Origin: Oscillospiraceae bacterium
GTDB taxonomy: Bacteria > Bacillota > Clostridia > Oscillospirales > Acutalibacteraceae
Direction of reading: 5' to 3'
NCBI GenBank assembly: GCA_015065885.1
Contig: SVPJ01000015.1
Span: 1-47,499, forward strand
Length of the DNA: 47,499 nucleotides
Shown here: positions 17,414 through 25,579 of the stretch, in pieces
Layout of the letters: each line of letters begins with the position of its first letter
Position numbering within the stretch: position 1 is the first letter of the stretch
Position numbers and translations under genes: made by a program
Notes under the pieces: model-generated
Told to the model about the DNA's origin: nothing
Database searches by the model: none
Seen by the model: only the letters and a program-made list of their open reading frames with translations

Positions 17414-17857
17414 TTAGGGAGCCTTCATTTCGGCTTTGCAGGAGATCTCCCACCGTGCGGTACGGTTTCTGTAGCACCCGCTGCTTTCGGTCACCGTCAC
17501 GGTGACGGAGGAAGTGCATTCGTCTCGCAGAACGACCGACAAGGAGCCGTAGCCGATATCGGAGTACTTATCCTTTTCAATGACAGTCACGTCGATCGTT
17601 AAAGTCGGAATGGTCCCGTGCGGGACGGTCCATTGCTCACCGCTGACGATCGTTCTGCCGTCGCAGGTGTAGGTTATTTCCCAATCGTTCCCGACCGAAT
17701 CGTTGTGCAGGAGTGTTTCCGTAAAGTTCAGTGTATACACCGCATCGGTGGGTTTACTTTCTTCGGGGCGCATCGTCTCGACGTTTGGGGGCGTTTGCTT
17801 CGCACAGCCTGTCAGCAACAGCAAAACTCCGCACACAATGCACACCCATTTTCGCAT
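17414..17857 (-). CDS. Small lipoprotein of unknown function
   Basis: 147 residues. Lipobox LLTGC at residues 14-18 after a basic start (MRKW), so it is a membrane-anchored lipoprotein on the outer face. The mature part is rich in Thr, Ser and beta-forming residues, with four cysteines (near 66, 112, 129 and 141) that might form disulfides. I do not recognise the fold. The SD GAGGTG lies 7 bases before the ATG. The gene follows an intrinsic terminator by only 16-17 bases and would depend on read-through of the leader RNA at 17874-18028. Confidence 0.75.
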   Translation of the reverse strand: MRKWVCIVCGVLLLLTGCAKQTPPNVETMRPEESKPTDAVYTLNFTETLLHNDSVGNDWEITYTCDGRTIVSGEQWTVPHGTIPTLTIDVTVIEKDKYSDIGYGSLSVVLRDECTSSVTVTVTESSGCYRNRTARWEISCKAEMKAP

Positions 17858-17873
17858 ACCTGTTCACCTCAAT

Positions 17874-18028
17874 AAAAAAGCACATCCCCGAAGAGATGTG
17901 CCGAAAAAGTGTTTCTCCGGTTAGACTACCACATCACACCGACCCCCATACGGGAATAAGGAGAAAGCACCTTTTACCAAGGTGTTTTCCCGTAATTAGG
18001 GGTCAATTATTCAAATGTGATGTGGTAT
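17874..18028 (-). ncRNA. Structured leader RNA with intrinsic terminator (candidate riboswitch)
   Basis: Read on the minus strand from about 18028. Nested helices: P1, 12 bp, 18027-18016 with 17938-17927; P2, 6 bp, 18004-17999 with 17946-17941; P3, 6 bp, 17992-17987 with 17956-17951; P4, 6 bp, 17984-17979 with 17973-17968. A likely pseudoknot joins TTTCTCC (17966-17960, between P4 and P3) with GGAGAAA (17918-17912). A strong terminator follows: 9-bp stem, UUCG loop, T6 (17902-17874). GAUGUG in the 3' strand of P1 can pair with CACAUC in the terminator's left arm, so P1 and terminator could switch. No Rfam family recognised by eye. Confidence 0.7.
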
Positions 18029-18034
18029 GCCTTT

Positions 18035-18063
18035 AGTATACCACACTACAACCGAAAAGTAAA
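18035..18063 (-). promoter_or_regulatory. Promoter of the leader RNA and lipoprotein
   Basis: Minus strand: TTTACT (18063-18058), 17-bp spacer, TATACT (18040-18035). A start about 7 bases later falls at the first base of helix P1. TGTGGTAT / ATACCACA (18021-18043) forms an inverted repeat around the -10. Confidence 0.75.
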
Positions 18064-18107
18064 GCGGAAAGCGCAAAAAAGTGAGTTGCAGCAAATGTAC
18101 CATCACG

Positions 18108-18215
18108 CGTGTGCGATTGGTCGTATAACGGGACGATGTGGGCATCGTCCCCTACGGAGGTGGTGCCAATCGTGCGGTAGGGGCGCGCATTGCGCGTCCG
18201 CGGGAATGGCACGCA
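18108..18215. repeat. Intergenic hairpin repeat related to 9297-10038
   Basis: Contains GGGACGATG / CATCGTCCC and the element CGGTAGGGGCGCGCATTGCG... (18175-18202), which is the reverse complement of about 9811-9838 over 28 bases. No gene. The remaining gene-less sequence (18216-18360) is AT-rich with no clear feature. Confidence 0.7.
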
Positions 18216-18360
18216 ACACGGCGCGCCGTACGGTAATCACAAAAAAGACATAAAACGGCAGTTTTGCAGCATACTATTGGAAGAGACGCAACCGATGTTT
18301 GCGAAAAAACGGGCGTTTTTGCTTGGGAAATTCAATATTTTGTAAAAAATCAACAAATCC

Positions 18361-18426
18361 GCAACCGCAGGTTGCAAAAAGTTCCATGATTAGTTGCTTG
18401 CCTTTTTAAATAAACTCTGCTATGAT
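18361..18426 (+). promoter_or_regulatory. Promoter and candidate operator of the amino-sugar operon
   Basis: TTGCCT at 18398-18403, 17-bp spacer, TATGAT at 18421-18426. Upstream sits the perfect inverted repeat GCAACC-GCA-GGTTGC (18361-18375), and a GTTGC half site recurs at 18394-18398 against the -35. This is a plausible binding site for the HTH domain of the first gene product. Confidence 0.7.
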
Positions 18427-18478
18427 GGGCAAGGTGATAAAAAACAAGTATAATCTATGAAAGTGGTGTTATAACGCA

Positions 18479-20092
18479 ATGACCATTGGTGAGAAGATAA
18501 CCAAACTCCGCACGGCGGCGGATATTTCGCAGGAGCAATTGGCGGAGAAAATGGAGGTTTCGCGTCAGGCGGTCTCCAAATGGGAAATGGATCAAGCCTT
18601 GCCGCAGATCGACAAGGTGTTGCAGTTGTGCGATCTGTTCCACGTGTCGGCGGATGAGTTGATGCGGGATTCGGTGGAACTGTGTCCCGTGAAGAGCGGT
18701 CACAACCACTATTTCGGTACCGACGGCTTCCGCGGCGAGGCGAACATCAACCTGACTTCGGTGCAGGCGTACAAGGTGGGCCGCTTCCTCGGCTGGTACT
18801 TCGGCAACGCGCTGTCGGGCTGTGATAAGCCGGGCTATCGTCCGCGCATCGTCATCGGCAAGGATACCCGCCGTTCGAGTTATATGCTCGAATATTCCAT
18901 CGCGGCGGGCATCACCGCCTCGGGTGCGGACGCGTATATGCTTCACGTGACCACCACCCCCAGCGTGTCCTACGTCACGCGGCAGGAGGCGTTCGACTGC
19001 GGTATCATGATCACCGCGTCGCATAACCCGTTTTACGACAACGGCATCAAAGTCATCAATCGCTACGGCGAGAAACTGGACGACGCGACCACGGCGTTGA
19101 TCGAAACGTATCTGGACGGCGACCTGCAGGCACTTGGAGTGGGCGGTGACGATCTGCCGTTTGCCATTCGTGAGCATATCGGTTGCATCGTGGATCATGC
19201 CGCGGGGCGCAACCGCTACGTCGGCTATCTCATTTCGCTCGCTTCCAATTCGTATAAGCATCTACGTGTGGGTCTGGACTGCGCGAACGGTGCGTCGTGG
19301 ATGATCGCTCGCGCGGTGTTCGGTGCGCTCGGCGCACAGACGGTGGTGGTCGGTGACCAGCCGAACGGCTTGAACGTGAACGAAGGCGTCGGCTCCACCC
19401 ACATCGAAAATCTTTGCCGCGTGGTGCGCGAACAGCATTTGGACGTCGGCTTTGCGTTTGACGGCGACTGCGACCGCTGTATTGCGGTGGACGGCGACGG
19501 CAATGTGGTGGACGGCGACGCGATGATGTATATTCTCGGCCGTCGCCTGAAAAACCGCGGTATGCTGACGGGCGACACGGTGGTGGCCACCGTGATGTCC
19601 AACAGCGGGTTTGTGGCGTCGCTTGAGCGCGCGGGTATGCGTTGCGAGCAGACCGCCGTGGGTGACCGCTTCGTCTACGAATGTATGCAGGAAAAGAACT
19701 ACGCACTGGGCGGCGAGCAGTCGGGTCACATTATTTTGAAGAAGTACGCCACCACGGGTGACGGTCTTTTGACCGCCATCATGATGATGGAAGAGATCTG
19801 CGATTCCAAACAGACACTGGCGGAACTTGCCGAGCCGGTCACGCTGTATCCGCAGTATACGCAGAACGTCCGCGTGAAGGATAAGGCGGCGGTGTTGGCA
19901 GACGAAAAGGTGAAGGCACAGCTGAAAGCAGTGGAGGACAAGATCGCGGGCAACGGCCGTGCGCTGCTTCGCCAAAGCGGCACCGAGCCGGTGATCCGCG
20001 TGATGATCGAAAGCGAAAGCGAAGAACTTTGCAAGGAATATGCCGCGAGCATCGTGGCGGTCATTTTGGAGGAGGGACACGGTGTTGAGTAA
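18479..20092 (+). CDS. glmM: Phosphoglucosamine mutase fused to an N-terminal XRE-type HTH domain
   Basis: 537 residues against about 450 for ordinary GlmM. Residues 1-62 are a complete Cro/C1-type HTH ('ISQEQLAEKMEVSRQAVSKW'). From residue 78 ('YFGTDGFRGEAN') it is an alpha-D-phosphohexomutase: catalytic Ser181 in TASHNP, metal loop DGDCDRC (usual form DGDGDR or DGDADR; three aspartates kept), sugar loop GGEQSGH, and phosphate site RQSGTEPVIRVM near the end. The enzyme would convert glucosamine-6-P to glucosamine-1-P for UDP-GlcNAc synthesis. The reading frame is continuous, and the only good start is the ATG at 18479 with a weak SD (GTGGTG). The next gene overlaps by 11 bases. The fusion suggests an enzyme that also binds DNA and may control its own operon according to substrate; this is inference. 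Confidence 0.88.
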   Translation: MTIGEKITKLRTAADISQEQLAEKMEVSRQAVSKWEMDQALPQIDKVLQLCDLFHVSADELMRDSVELCPVKSGHNHYFGTDGFRGEANINLTSVQAYKVGRFLGWYFGNALSGCDKPGYRPRIVIGKDTRRSSYMLEYSIAAGITASGADAYMLHVTTTPSVSYVTRQEAFDCGIMITASHNPFYDNGIKVINRYGEKLDDATTALIETYLDGDLQALGVGGDDLPFAIREHIGCIVDHAAGRNRYVGYLISLASNSYKHLRVGLDCANGASWMIARAVFGALGAQTVVVGDQPNGLNVNEGVGSTHIENLCRVVREQHLDVGFAFDGDCDRCIAVDGDGNVVDGDAMMYILGRRLKNRGMLTGDTVVATVMSNSGFVASLERAGMRCEQTAVGDRFVYECMQEKNYALGGEQSGHIILKKYATTGDGLLTAIMMMEEICDSKQTLAELAEPVTLYPQYTQNVRVKDKAAVLADEKVKAQLKAVEDKIAGNGRALLRQSGTEPVIRVMIESESEELCKEYAASIVAVILEEGHGVE

Positions 20093-20747
20093 AAAAGTTA
20101 AGACGGCCGAACTGTTCGATTGCAAGACCCCGTATCTTACGAAACTGTTTGAAGCGGCGGAATACCCGTGGGAGATGCTGCCGCGCATCAAAGAACACAT
20201 CGCGACCCTGCTGCGCGACGGTATTCCCGGATACACCTTCTACGCCGAAGGGGTGCTGGTGGGGGAGAACGTGAAAATTTATCCCACCGCCACCATTGAA
20301 GCGCCCGCCGTGATCGGCGCGGGTACCGAGATCCGCCCCGGTGCGTTTTTGCGCGGGAACGTCATTACGGGCGAAAACTGCGTCATCGGCAATTCCAGTG
20401 AACTTAAAAACTGCGTGTTGCTCGATACGGTGCAGGTGCCGCACTACAACTACGTGGGCGATTCGGTGCTGGGTAATCACGCGCACATGGGGGCGGGGTC
20501 CATCTGTTCCAATTTGAAGTCGGACGGCAAAGCCGTGGTGATCCACGGAGACGAGGACTACGAAACGGGTCTGCGCAAGATCGGCGGTATTCTGGCGGAC
20601 GGTGCGGATATCGGGTGCGGCTGCGTGCTGAATCCCGGCACCGTCATCGGCAAAAACACCAGTGTGTACCCGCTGACCGCCCTGCGCGGCGTGTTTCCTG
20701 AGGAAAGTATAGTTAAAAGCGTTGACAACGTCGTAAAAAGGCGATAA
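20082..20747 (+). CDS. GlmU-like left-handed beta-helix acyltransferase lacking the uridylyltransferase domain
   Basis: 221 residues from the GTG at 20082, behind GGAGGAGGG and overlapping the stop of the mutase gene. An N-terminal helical region (1-60) is followed by hexapeptide repeats (I-x-P-x-A-x type) from about residue 62 to 205. The stretch 'VPHYNYVGDSVLGNHAHMGA' matches the acetyl-acceptor region of GlmU (HLSYIGD-type). Such short proteins in Clostridia are often labelled UDP-GlcNAc pyrophosphorylase, but no nucleotidyltransferase domain is present here. By position it probably acetylates glucosamine-1-P or a related amino sugar with acetyl-CoA. Confidence 0.78.
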   Translation: MLSKKVKTAELFDCKTPYLTKLFEAAEYPWEMLPRIKEHIATLLRDGIPGYTFYAEGVLVGENVKIYPTATIEAPAVIGAGTEIRPGAFLRGNVITGENCVIGNSSELKNCVLLDTVQVPHYNYVGDSVLGNHAHMGAGSICSNLKSDGKAVVIHGDEDYETGLRKIGGILADGADIGCGCVLNPGTVIGKNTSVYPLTALRGVFPEESIVKSVDNVVKRR

Positions 20748-20784
20748 ACTAACCTTGCAACCGTACGAAAGAGAGGAAAAGACT

Positions 20785-21495
20785 ATGAACTATATCGTTG
20801 TAGAAAACTACGAACAACTCAGCCGCAAGGCGGCAAACCTTATCGCCGCCGTGGTGGTGACGAAACCCAACTGCGTGCTCGGCCTCGCGACCGGCTCGTC
20901 GCCGCTGGGTACATACGCGGAACTGATCAAAAAGTGCGAGGCGGGTGACGTGGATTTTTCCGCGGTCACCTCGGTCAACCTGGACGAGTACGTCGGTCTC
21001 GACGGCACGAACGATCAAAGTTACCGCTACTTTATGGACACCAATCTGTTCAGTAAGGTCAACATCGATCACAGCAAGACCCACGTGCCGAACGGCTGTG
21101 CCGCTGACCTTGCGGCGGAAGGCGCACGGTATGATGAACTCATCCGCTCGCTCGGCGGTATCGACCTGCAACTGCTCGGCATCGGTCTGGACGGTCACAT
21201 CGGCTTCAACGAGCCGGACGACTGCTTTACTGCCGCGACCCACGAAGTGGAGCTTGACCCCTCCACCATCGAAGCGAACGCCCGTTTCTTCGAAAAGAAG
21301 GAAGACGTGCCGACCTCGGCGATCACGATGGGTATGATGTCCATCATGCAGGCGAAGAAGGTGTTGCTCATCGCGAACGGTGCGAAGAAGAAAGAGATCC
21401 TCGAAAAGTCGCTGTTCGGCCCCATCACGCCCGCGGTGCCCGCGTCCATCCTGCAGTTGCATCCCGACCTCACGGTCATCTTCAGCGAGAACTGA
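20785..21495 (+). CDS. nagB: Glucosamine-6-phosphate deaminase
   Basis: 236 residues from the ATG at 20785 (SD GAGAGG). Family motifs: 'LGLATGSSPLGTY' (residues 32-44), 'VNLDEYVGLDGTNDQSYRYF' (64-83) with the catalytic-base Asp at 67, and 'GIGLDGHIGFNEP' near 133-145. It interconverts glucosamine-6-P with fructose-6-P and ammonia in the cytoplasm. It is the third gene of the operon with the HTH-mutase and the acyltransferase, so one transcript covers fructose-6-P to the acetylated amino-sugar phosphate. A terminator follows at 21511. Confidence 0.93.
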   Translation: MNYIVVENYEQLSRKAANLIAAVVVTKPNCVLGLATGSSPLGTYAELIKKCEAGDVDFSAVTSVNLDEYVGLDGTNDQSYRYFMDTNLFSKVNIDHSKTHVPNGCAADLAAEGARYDELIRSLGGIDLQLLGIGLDGHIGFNEPDDCFTAATHEVELDPSTIEANARFFEKKEDVPTSAITMGMMSIMQAKKVLLIANGAKKKEILEKSLFGPITPAVPASILQLHPDLTVIFSEN

Positions 21496-21510
21496 GAATA
21501 CATATTTGTG

Positions 21511-21541
21511 AAAAAACAGCGGAGAAATCCGCTGTTTTTTA
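21511..21541 (+). terminator. Intrinsic terminator after nagB
   Basis: Stem AAAAAACAGCGGA / TCCGCTGTTTTTT with a GAAA tetraloop. The next promoter starts immediately after it. Confidence 0.92.
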
Positions 21542-21570
21542 TTGCCAAACACCAAAATGTGTAGTATACT
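21542..21570 (+). promoter_or_regulatory. Promoter of the deacetylase/GH94/GH43 operon
   Basis: TTGCCA at 21542-21547, 17-bp spacer, TATACT at 21565-21570. The leader to the first start codon is about 17 bases. Confidence 0.78.
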
Positions 21571-21592
21571 CGTGGTAACAGGGGGCGATTTT

Positions 21593-22438
21593 GTGAAATA
21601 TCGGTTTATGCGCTTTCCCGAGGGAAAGTTTAAAGCAGTCACCTTGACTTATGACGACGGCACGGTACACGATAAACGGATGGCGGAGATACTCGGCCGT
21701 TACGGGATGAAGTGTACCTTCAATATCGGCAACGTCAACCTCGGCACAGCGGGACATATGACGGCGAAGGACGTGCAGGCGTACCTCTTGGACGCGGGTC
21801 ACGAAATTGCGGTACACGGGGCGCATCACCGCGCGCTGGGTATGATCCGCCCTGCGGAAGGGATCCGCGAGGTGCTGGATTGCCGCATCGCACTGGAAAA
21901 CACCTTCGACTGTCTGGTGCGCGGTATGGCGTATCCCGACACGACGACCTTCGGTGTCGGCAGTGATTACGAAACGGTGCGGAACTATCTCAAAGCACTG
22001 GACATCGACTATTGCCGCACGGCGGGCGGGGACAATTTCGATTTCGCATTGCCCGCCGATTGGTATCAGTGGATGCCGTCGGTCAAATCCCAAAATCCCG
22101 ACGTGATGGCGTACGTCCGTCGCTTCGTGGAACTGCGGGAGGACTGCATATATATCGCTTGTCGCGAGCCGCGTCTCTTTTCGATGTGGGGGCACAGCTA
22201 CGAGTTCGAAAACGATCAGAACTGGGACGTGTTGGAACGCGTGTGCGAGGAGATCGGCGGGCGTGACGACACGTGGTATGCGACGAACGGCGCGATCTAC
22301 GATTACGTGAAAGCGTTTGAATCGCTGAAATATTCTGCGGATCATCGCCGCATCTGCAACCCGACCGTGACCGACGTGTGGATGAGCAACGACGGTGCGC
22401 TGTATTGCGTTAAAGCGGGCGAAACGCTCGTGCTGTAA
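21593..22438 (+). CDS. Polysaccharide deacetylase family protein, paralog 1
   Basis: 281 residues from the GTG at 21593 (SD AGGGGGCG); the N-terminus then aligns with paralog 2 (KYRFMRFPEGKFKAVT). It carries the NodB-domain motifs: MT1 as TYDDG, MT2 as HGAHH, MT3 as VRGMAYPDT. The enzyme is expected to remove acetyl (or similar) groups from a glycan or amino sugar using a metal ion. It has no signal peptide, so it is probably cytoplasmic and acts on a soluble sugar; extracellular chitin or peptidoglycan deacetylases usually carry one. It sits 12 bases from paralog 2 in one operon. Confidence 0.85.
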   Translation: MKYRFMRFPEGKFKAVTLTYDDGTVHDKRMAEILGRYGMKCTFNIGNVNLGTAGHMTAKDVQAYLLDAGHEIAVHGAHHRALGMIRPAEGIREVLDCRIALENTFDCLVRGMAYPDTTTFGVGSDYETVRNYLKALDIDYCRTAGGDNFDFALPADWYQWMPSVKSQNPDVMAYVRRFVELREDCIYIACREPRLFSMWGHSYEFENDQNWDVLERVCEEIGGRDDTWYATNGAIYDYVKAFESLKYSADHRRICNPTVTDVWMSNDGALYCVKAGETLVL

Positions 22439-22450
22439 GGAGGGGCGAAA

Positions 22451-23290
22451 ATGAAATATCGGTATTTACGCTATCCCGGCGGGAAGTTGAAGGCGGTCAC
22501 CTTCAGTTATGACGACGGTGTGACGGCGGATAAACGCCTGGCAAAGTTGCTTGCCGACCGCGGACTTAGAGGAACGTTCAACATCAACAGCGGTCTGTGG
22601 GGGAACAACGGGCGTATCACGCCCGAAGAAATTCAAGAATACATCCTACGTTTGGGACACGAGGTGGCGGTGCACGGTGAATTTCACCGCGCATCGGGTG
22701 TGATCAGCACCGCCGACGGCATTCGCGACGTGTTGCGTTGCCGCGAGGCGATGGAAAAGGCGTTCGGGCGTATCGTACGCGGTATGGCGTATCCCGATTC
22801 GGGCATCACCCGTTTCACGGGGGATCACACCTATGCGGATGTGAAGACGTATCTCACGGCACTGGGCATCACCTACGCCCGCACGTTGGCAGGGGATAAC
22901 GACCGCTTTGATCTGCCGTGCGATTGGCACGCGTGGATGCCCACGGCGCACCACAACAACCCCGCTGTGATGGACTATGCAGCGAAATTCTTGGCATTGG
23001 AAGACAAGGCGGGGATGCCGCCGCGACTGTTTTATCTTTGGGGTCACAGTTATGAGTTTGACCAACGGAATAACTGGGAACATATGGAAGCGTTGTGCGA
23101 CACGTTGGCGGGTAAGGACGACACGTGGTACGCGACCAACGGCGAAATTTACGCCTATGTAAAAGCGTACGAAGCACTGGAATTTTCCGCCGACGATACG
23201 ATAGTACACAACCCCGCCGCCACCGACGTGTGGTTTAATGCGGACGGGCGGCTGTATGGTGTAAAGTCGGGCGAAACAATGACGATATAA
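22451..23290 (+). CDS. Polysaccharide deacetylase family protein, paralog 2
   Basis: 279 residues, SD AAGGAGGGG. It is clearly homologous to the preceding gene along its whole length, roughly half the residues matching by eye. Motifs: SYDDG, HGEFH, VRGMAYPDS, and the shared C-terminal block 'DDTWYATNGEIYAYVKAYEAL'. No signal peptide, so a cytoplasmic role on a small glycan is likely. The tandem copies probably arose by duplication and may differ in substrate. It is followed 12 bases later by a GH94 phosphorylase. Confidence 0.85.
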   Translation: MKYRYLRYPGGKLKAVTFSYDDGVTADKRLAKLLADRGLRGTFNINSGLWGNNGRITPEEIQEYILRLGHEVAVHGEFHRASGVISTADGIRDVLRCREAMEKAFGRIVRGMAYPDSGITRFTGDHTYADVKTYLTALGITYARTLAGDNDRFDLPCDWHAWMPTAHHNNPAVMDYAAKFLALEDKAGMPPRLFYLWGHSYEFDQRNNWEHMEALCDTLAGKDDTWYATNGEIYAYVKAYEALEFSADDTIVHNPAATDVWFNADGRLYGVKSGETMTI

Positions 23291-23302
23291 AGGAGAAGGA
23301 TT

Positions 23303-25579
23303 ATGGATTACCGTTTTGACAAACAGACCGGCAGTTTCTTTACCACCACCGCCGAAACGGGGCGCAAGTGGGAGAACTATATGTGGAACGAGACCGAAAA
23401 GGGCTTTTTCCTCACCATGACCACCCACGTGGGCGGGTCGGTGTCGTGGCTGTTGCGCGACACTTCCGAAAAGGTGTTTTTGACCGATACGGGCACCCCG
23501 TCCTGCGTGTATCTGCGGGACGATGAGTCGGGGGATTATTGGAACATCGCCTACGCCCCCACCTGCCGTCCCGTGGAGGACTATTGCTGTGAACACGGGC
23601 TTGCGTTCAGCCGCTTTTCCTCTCGTCGCGGCGGTATTTTTGCGTCGCAGTGTGTGACGGTGCTGGAACATGATTTAGCGGAAGTGTGGCAGGTCACCTT
23701 GAAAAACGAGTCCGACCGCCCGCGCGAGATCAGCGCTTTTGCGTTCTCACAACTCAACTTGAACGGCTTTACCCAGTCGCGGTACTATTATGCCGCGAAC
23801 ACGGGCGCTACGATGTGGCTGCCCGAGACCGAAACGCTGTTTTGCCAGCTTATCAGCCCCTTTATGCCGGATGATATCTTCAGCGGTTACGTGATGTCGT
23901 CCGCACCCGTGACGGCGTTTGAAGGGCGGCTGGAGCATTTCTTCGGCACGGCGGGCGGCTATGCCGTGCCGCGCATCCTGCAGGAAAACCGCGATCTCGA
24001 ATGTACCCACGCGGCGGTGCGTGCCCGCGGCGGCATTCTGCAAAACAAGGTGACGCTGGCGGCGGGCGAAGAGCGGACGATCTACTATGTCTTTGGTTTT
24101 GCACCGTCCGACCCGTCGATCACTGCCGCCCGCAAAGCGGAACTGATCGCCAAAGCCGAGGCGGCGTTTGACGGTTTGTATGAAAAAGGTATCCGTGATT
24201 TCGGCGATCTGCGTACCGTCTGCCCTGAGGAGCGCATCAACAATCTGATGAACTTCTGGGTGCAAAAGCAGGTCAGTTATTGTATGCTCGGCAAACAAGC
24301 GGTGCGCGATAACGCACAGATCGTGCTGGGTATGTTGAATTACGACACGAAACTCGCCCGCAAGGCGGTGTCGGATTGCCTTGCTAACCAGTGTGCCGAC
24401 GGGCACTCCCTGCTCACGTGGGCAATCGGCTGGCGCGAACCCGACACCTATTCCGACCCGTCCACCTGGCTCACGATGGCGGTGTGCGAGTACATCAAAG
24501 AGAGCGGCGACCTCGCCTTCTGTGACGAGGTGATCCCGTATTTCGACGGTGGGGAAGCCACAGTGTACGAGCATTTGCAGATGGCGGCGAACTGGTTTAT
24601 GCGGGAGGACAACTACGGCCCGCACGGCATGCCGCGCATCCACCACGCCGACTGGAACGACGCGTTGAACATCCCCGACGACACCGCGGAATCGGTGTTT
24701 ATGGCGATGCTTATCTGCTTCTCGTTTGGGCAGTTGATCGAACTTTGCCGCCGTCGCGGGGACGATACCCGTGCCGACCTGTTGGCGGAGTTCCGCGAAA
24801 AACTGGCGGCGCACACCAACGAGGTGGCGTTCAACGGGGATTACTACGTCCGTGCGTTCAGTAAATTCGGCACGGTGGGGGATAAGACGAGTCAAAACGG
24901 CGGTAATATCTACGTCAACCCGCAGGTGTGGGCGATCCTTTCGGACATCATTCCCGCCGACCGCCTGCCCGCGGTACTTCGTGCGGTGGACGGTATGGAG
25001 ACGGATTGCGGCGTGCCGATCTGCTCGCCTCCGTACCGCAAGTACGACCCCGCAGTGGGACGTATGTCCGCGATGCCGCCCGGTGTGTACGAAAACGGCG
25101 GTATCTACAACCACGCCTGCGCCTTTAAGGTGATGGCGGATTGCAAGCTTGGTCGCGGTGAACAGGCGGTGGGCACCCTGCTTAAGATGATTCCCGGCGG
25201 CGCGGCGAATCCCAGCGAAAAGACCACCACCGAGCCGTACGTGTTCACCAATTGCTACGGCAAACACGAAAACGAGGATATGGTGGTCGGCTTCTCGTGG
25301 CAGACGGGCTCCTCCGCGTGGGGTCTGCGCGACTATTACGAAGGGGTGCTGGGCATCACCCGCGAATTTGATGGGTTGTCTATCCGCCCGAATCTGCCTG
25401 CTTCGTGGGATACGGTCACGGCACAGCGCCCCTATCGCGGCAGCGTGCTGAACATCCGCATCGAAAACCGCGGCGGCGGCACTGTGAAACTCACGGTGGA
25501 CGGCAAGGCGATTGATGGCAACGTCATTCCCGCGTTCGGCGACAACGCCGCTCACGACGTATTGATCGAACTGGTATGA
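23303..25579 (+). CDS. GH94-family glycoside phosphorylase
   Basis: 758 residues, the usual size for GH94 (formerly glycosyltransferase family 36). An N-terminal beta-sandwich (about 1-290) is followed by an (alpha/alpha)6 catalytic barrel and a small C-terminal beta region. The motif HHADWNDALN (Asp450, Asp453) holds the family's catalytic acid, and 'QNGGNIYVNPQVWA' and 'GIYNHACAF' are further conserved stretches. These enzymes split beta-linked disaccharides with phosphate in the cytoplasm, giving a sugar-1-phosphate. Cellobiose, chitobiose and others are all possible. The neighbouring deacetylases and amino-sugar operon make an amino-sugar disaccharide plausible, by context only. SD AGGAGAAGG. 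Confidence 0.87.
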   Translation: MDYRFDKQTGSFFTTTAETGRKWENYMWNETEKGFFLTMTTHVGGSVSWLLRDTSEKVFLTDTGTPSCVYLRDDESGDYWNIAYAPTCRPVEDYCCEHGLAFSRFSSRRGGIFASQCVTVLEHDLAEVWQVTLKNESDRPREISAFAFSQLNLNGFTQSRYYYAANTGATMWLPETETLFCQLISPFMPDDIFSGYVMSSAPVTAFEGRLEHFFGTAGGYAVPRILQENRDLECTHAAVRARGGILQNKVTLAAGEERTIYYVFGFAPSDPSITAARKAELIAKAEAAFDGLYEKGIRDFGDLRTVCPEERINNLMNFWVQKQVSYCMLGKQAVRDNAQIVLGMLNYDTKLARKAVSDCLANQCADGHSLLTWAIGWREPDTYSDPSTWLTMAVCEYIKESGDLAFCDEVIPYFDGGEATVYEHLQMAANWFMREDNYGPHGMPRIHHADWNDALNIPDDTAESVFMAMLICFSFGQLIELCRRRGDDTRADLLAEFREKLAAHTNEVAFNGDYYVRAFSKFGTVGDKTSQNGGNIYVNPQVWAILSDIIPADRLPAVLRAVDGMETDCGVPICSPPYRKYDPAVGRMSAMPPGVYENGGIYNHACAFKVMADCKLGRGEQAVGTLLKMIPGGAANPSEKTTTEPYVFTNCYGKHENEDMVVGFSWQTGSSAWGLRDYYEGVLGITREFDGLSIRPNLPASWDTVTAQRPYRGSVLNIRIENRGGGTVKLTVDGKAIDGNVIPAFGDNAAHDVLIELV

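Noticed and set aside
23747-25555. 602-codon minus-strand frame opposite the GH94 gene
   Set aside because: Shadow of the GH94 coding sequence, without start signals or known motifs.
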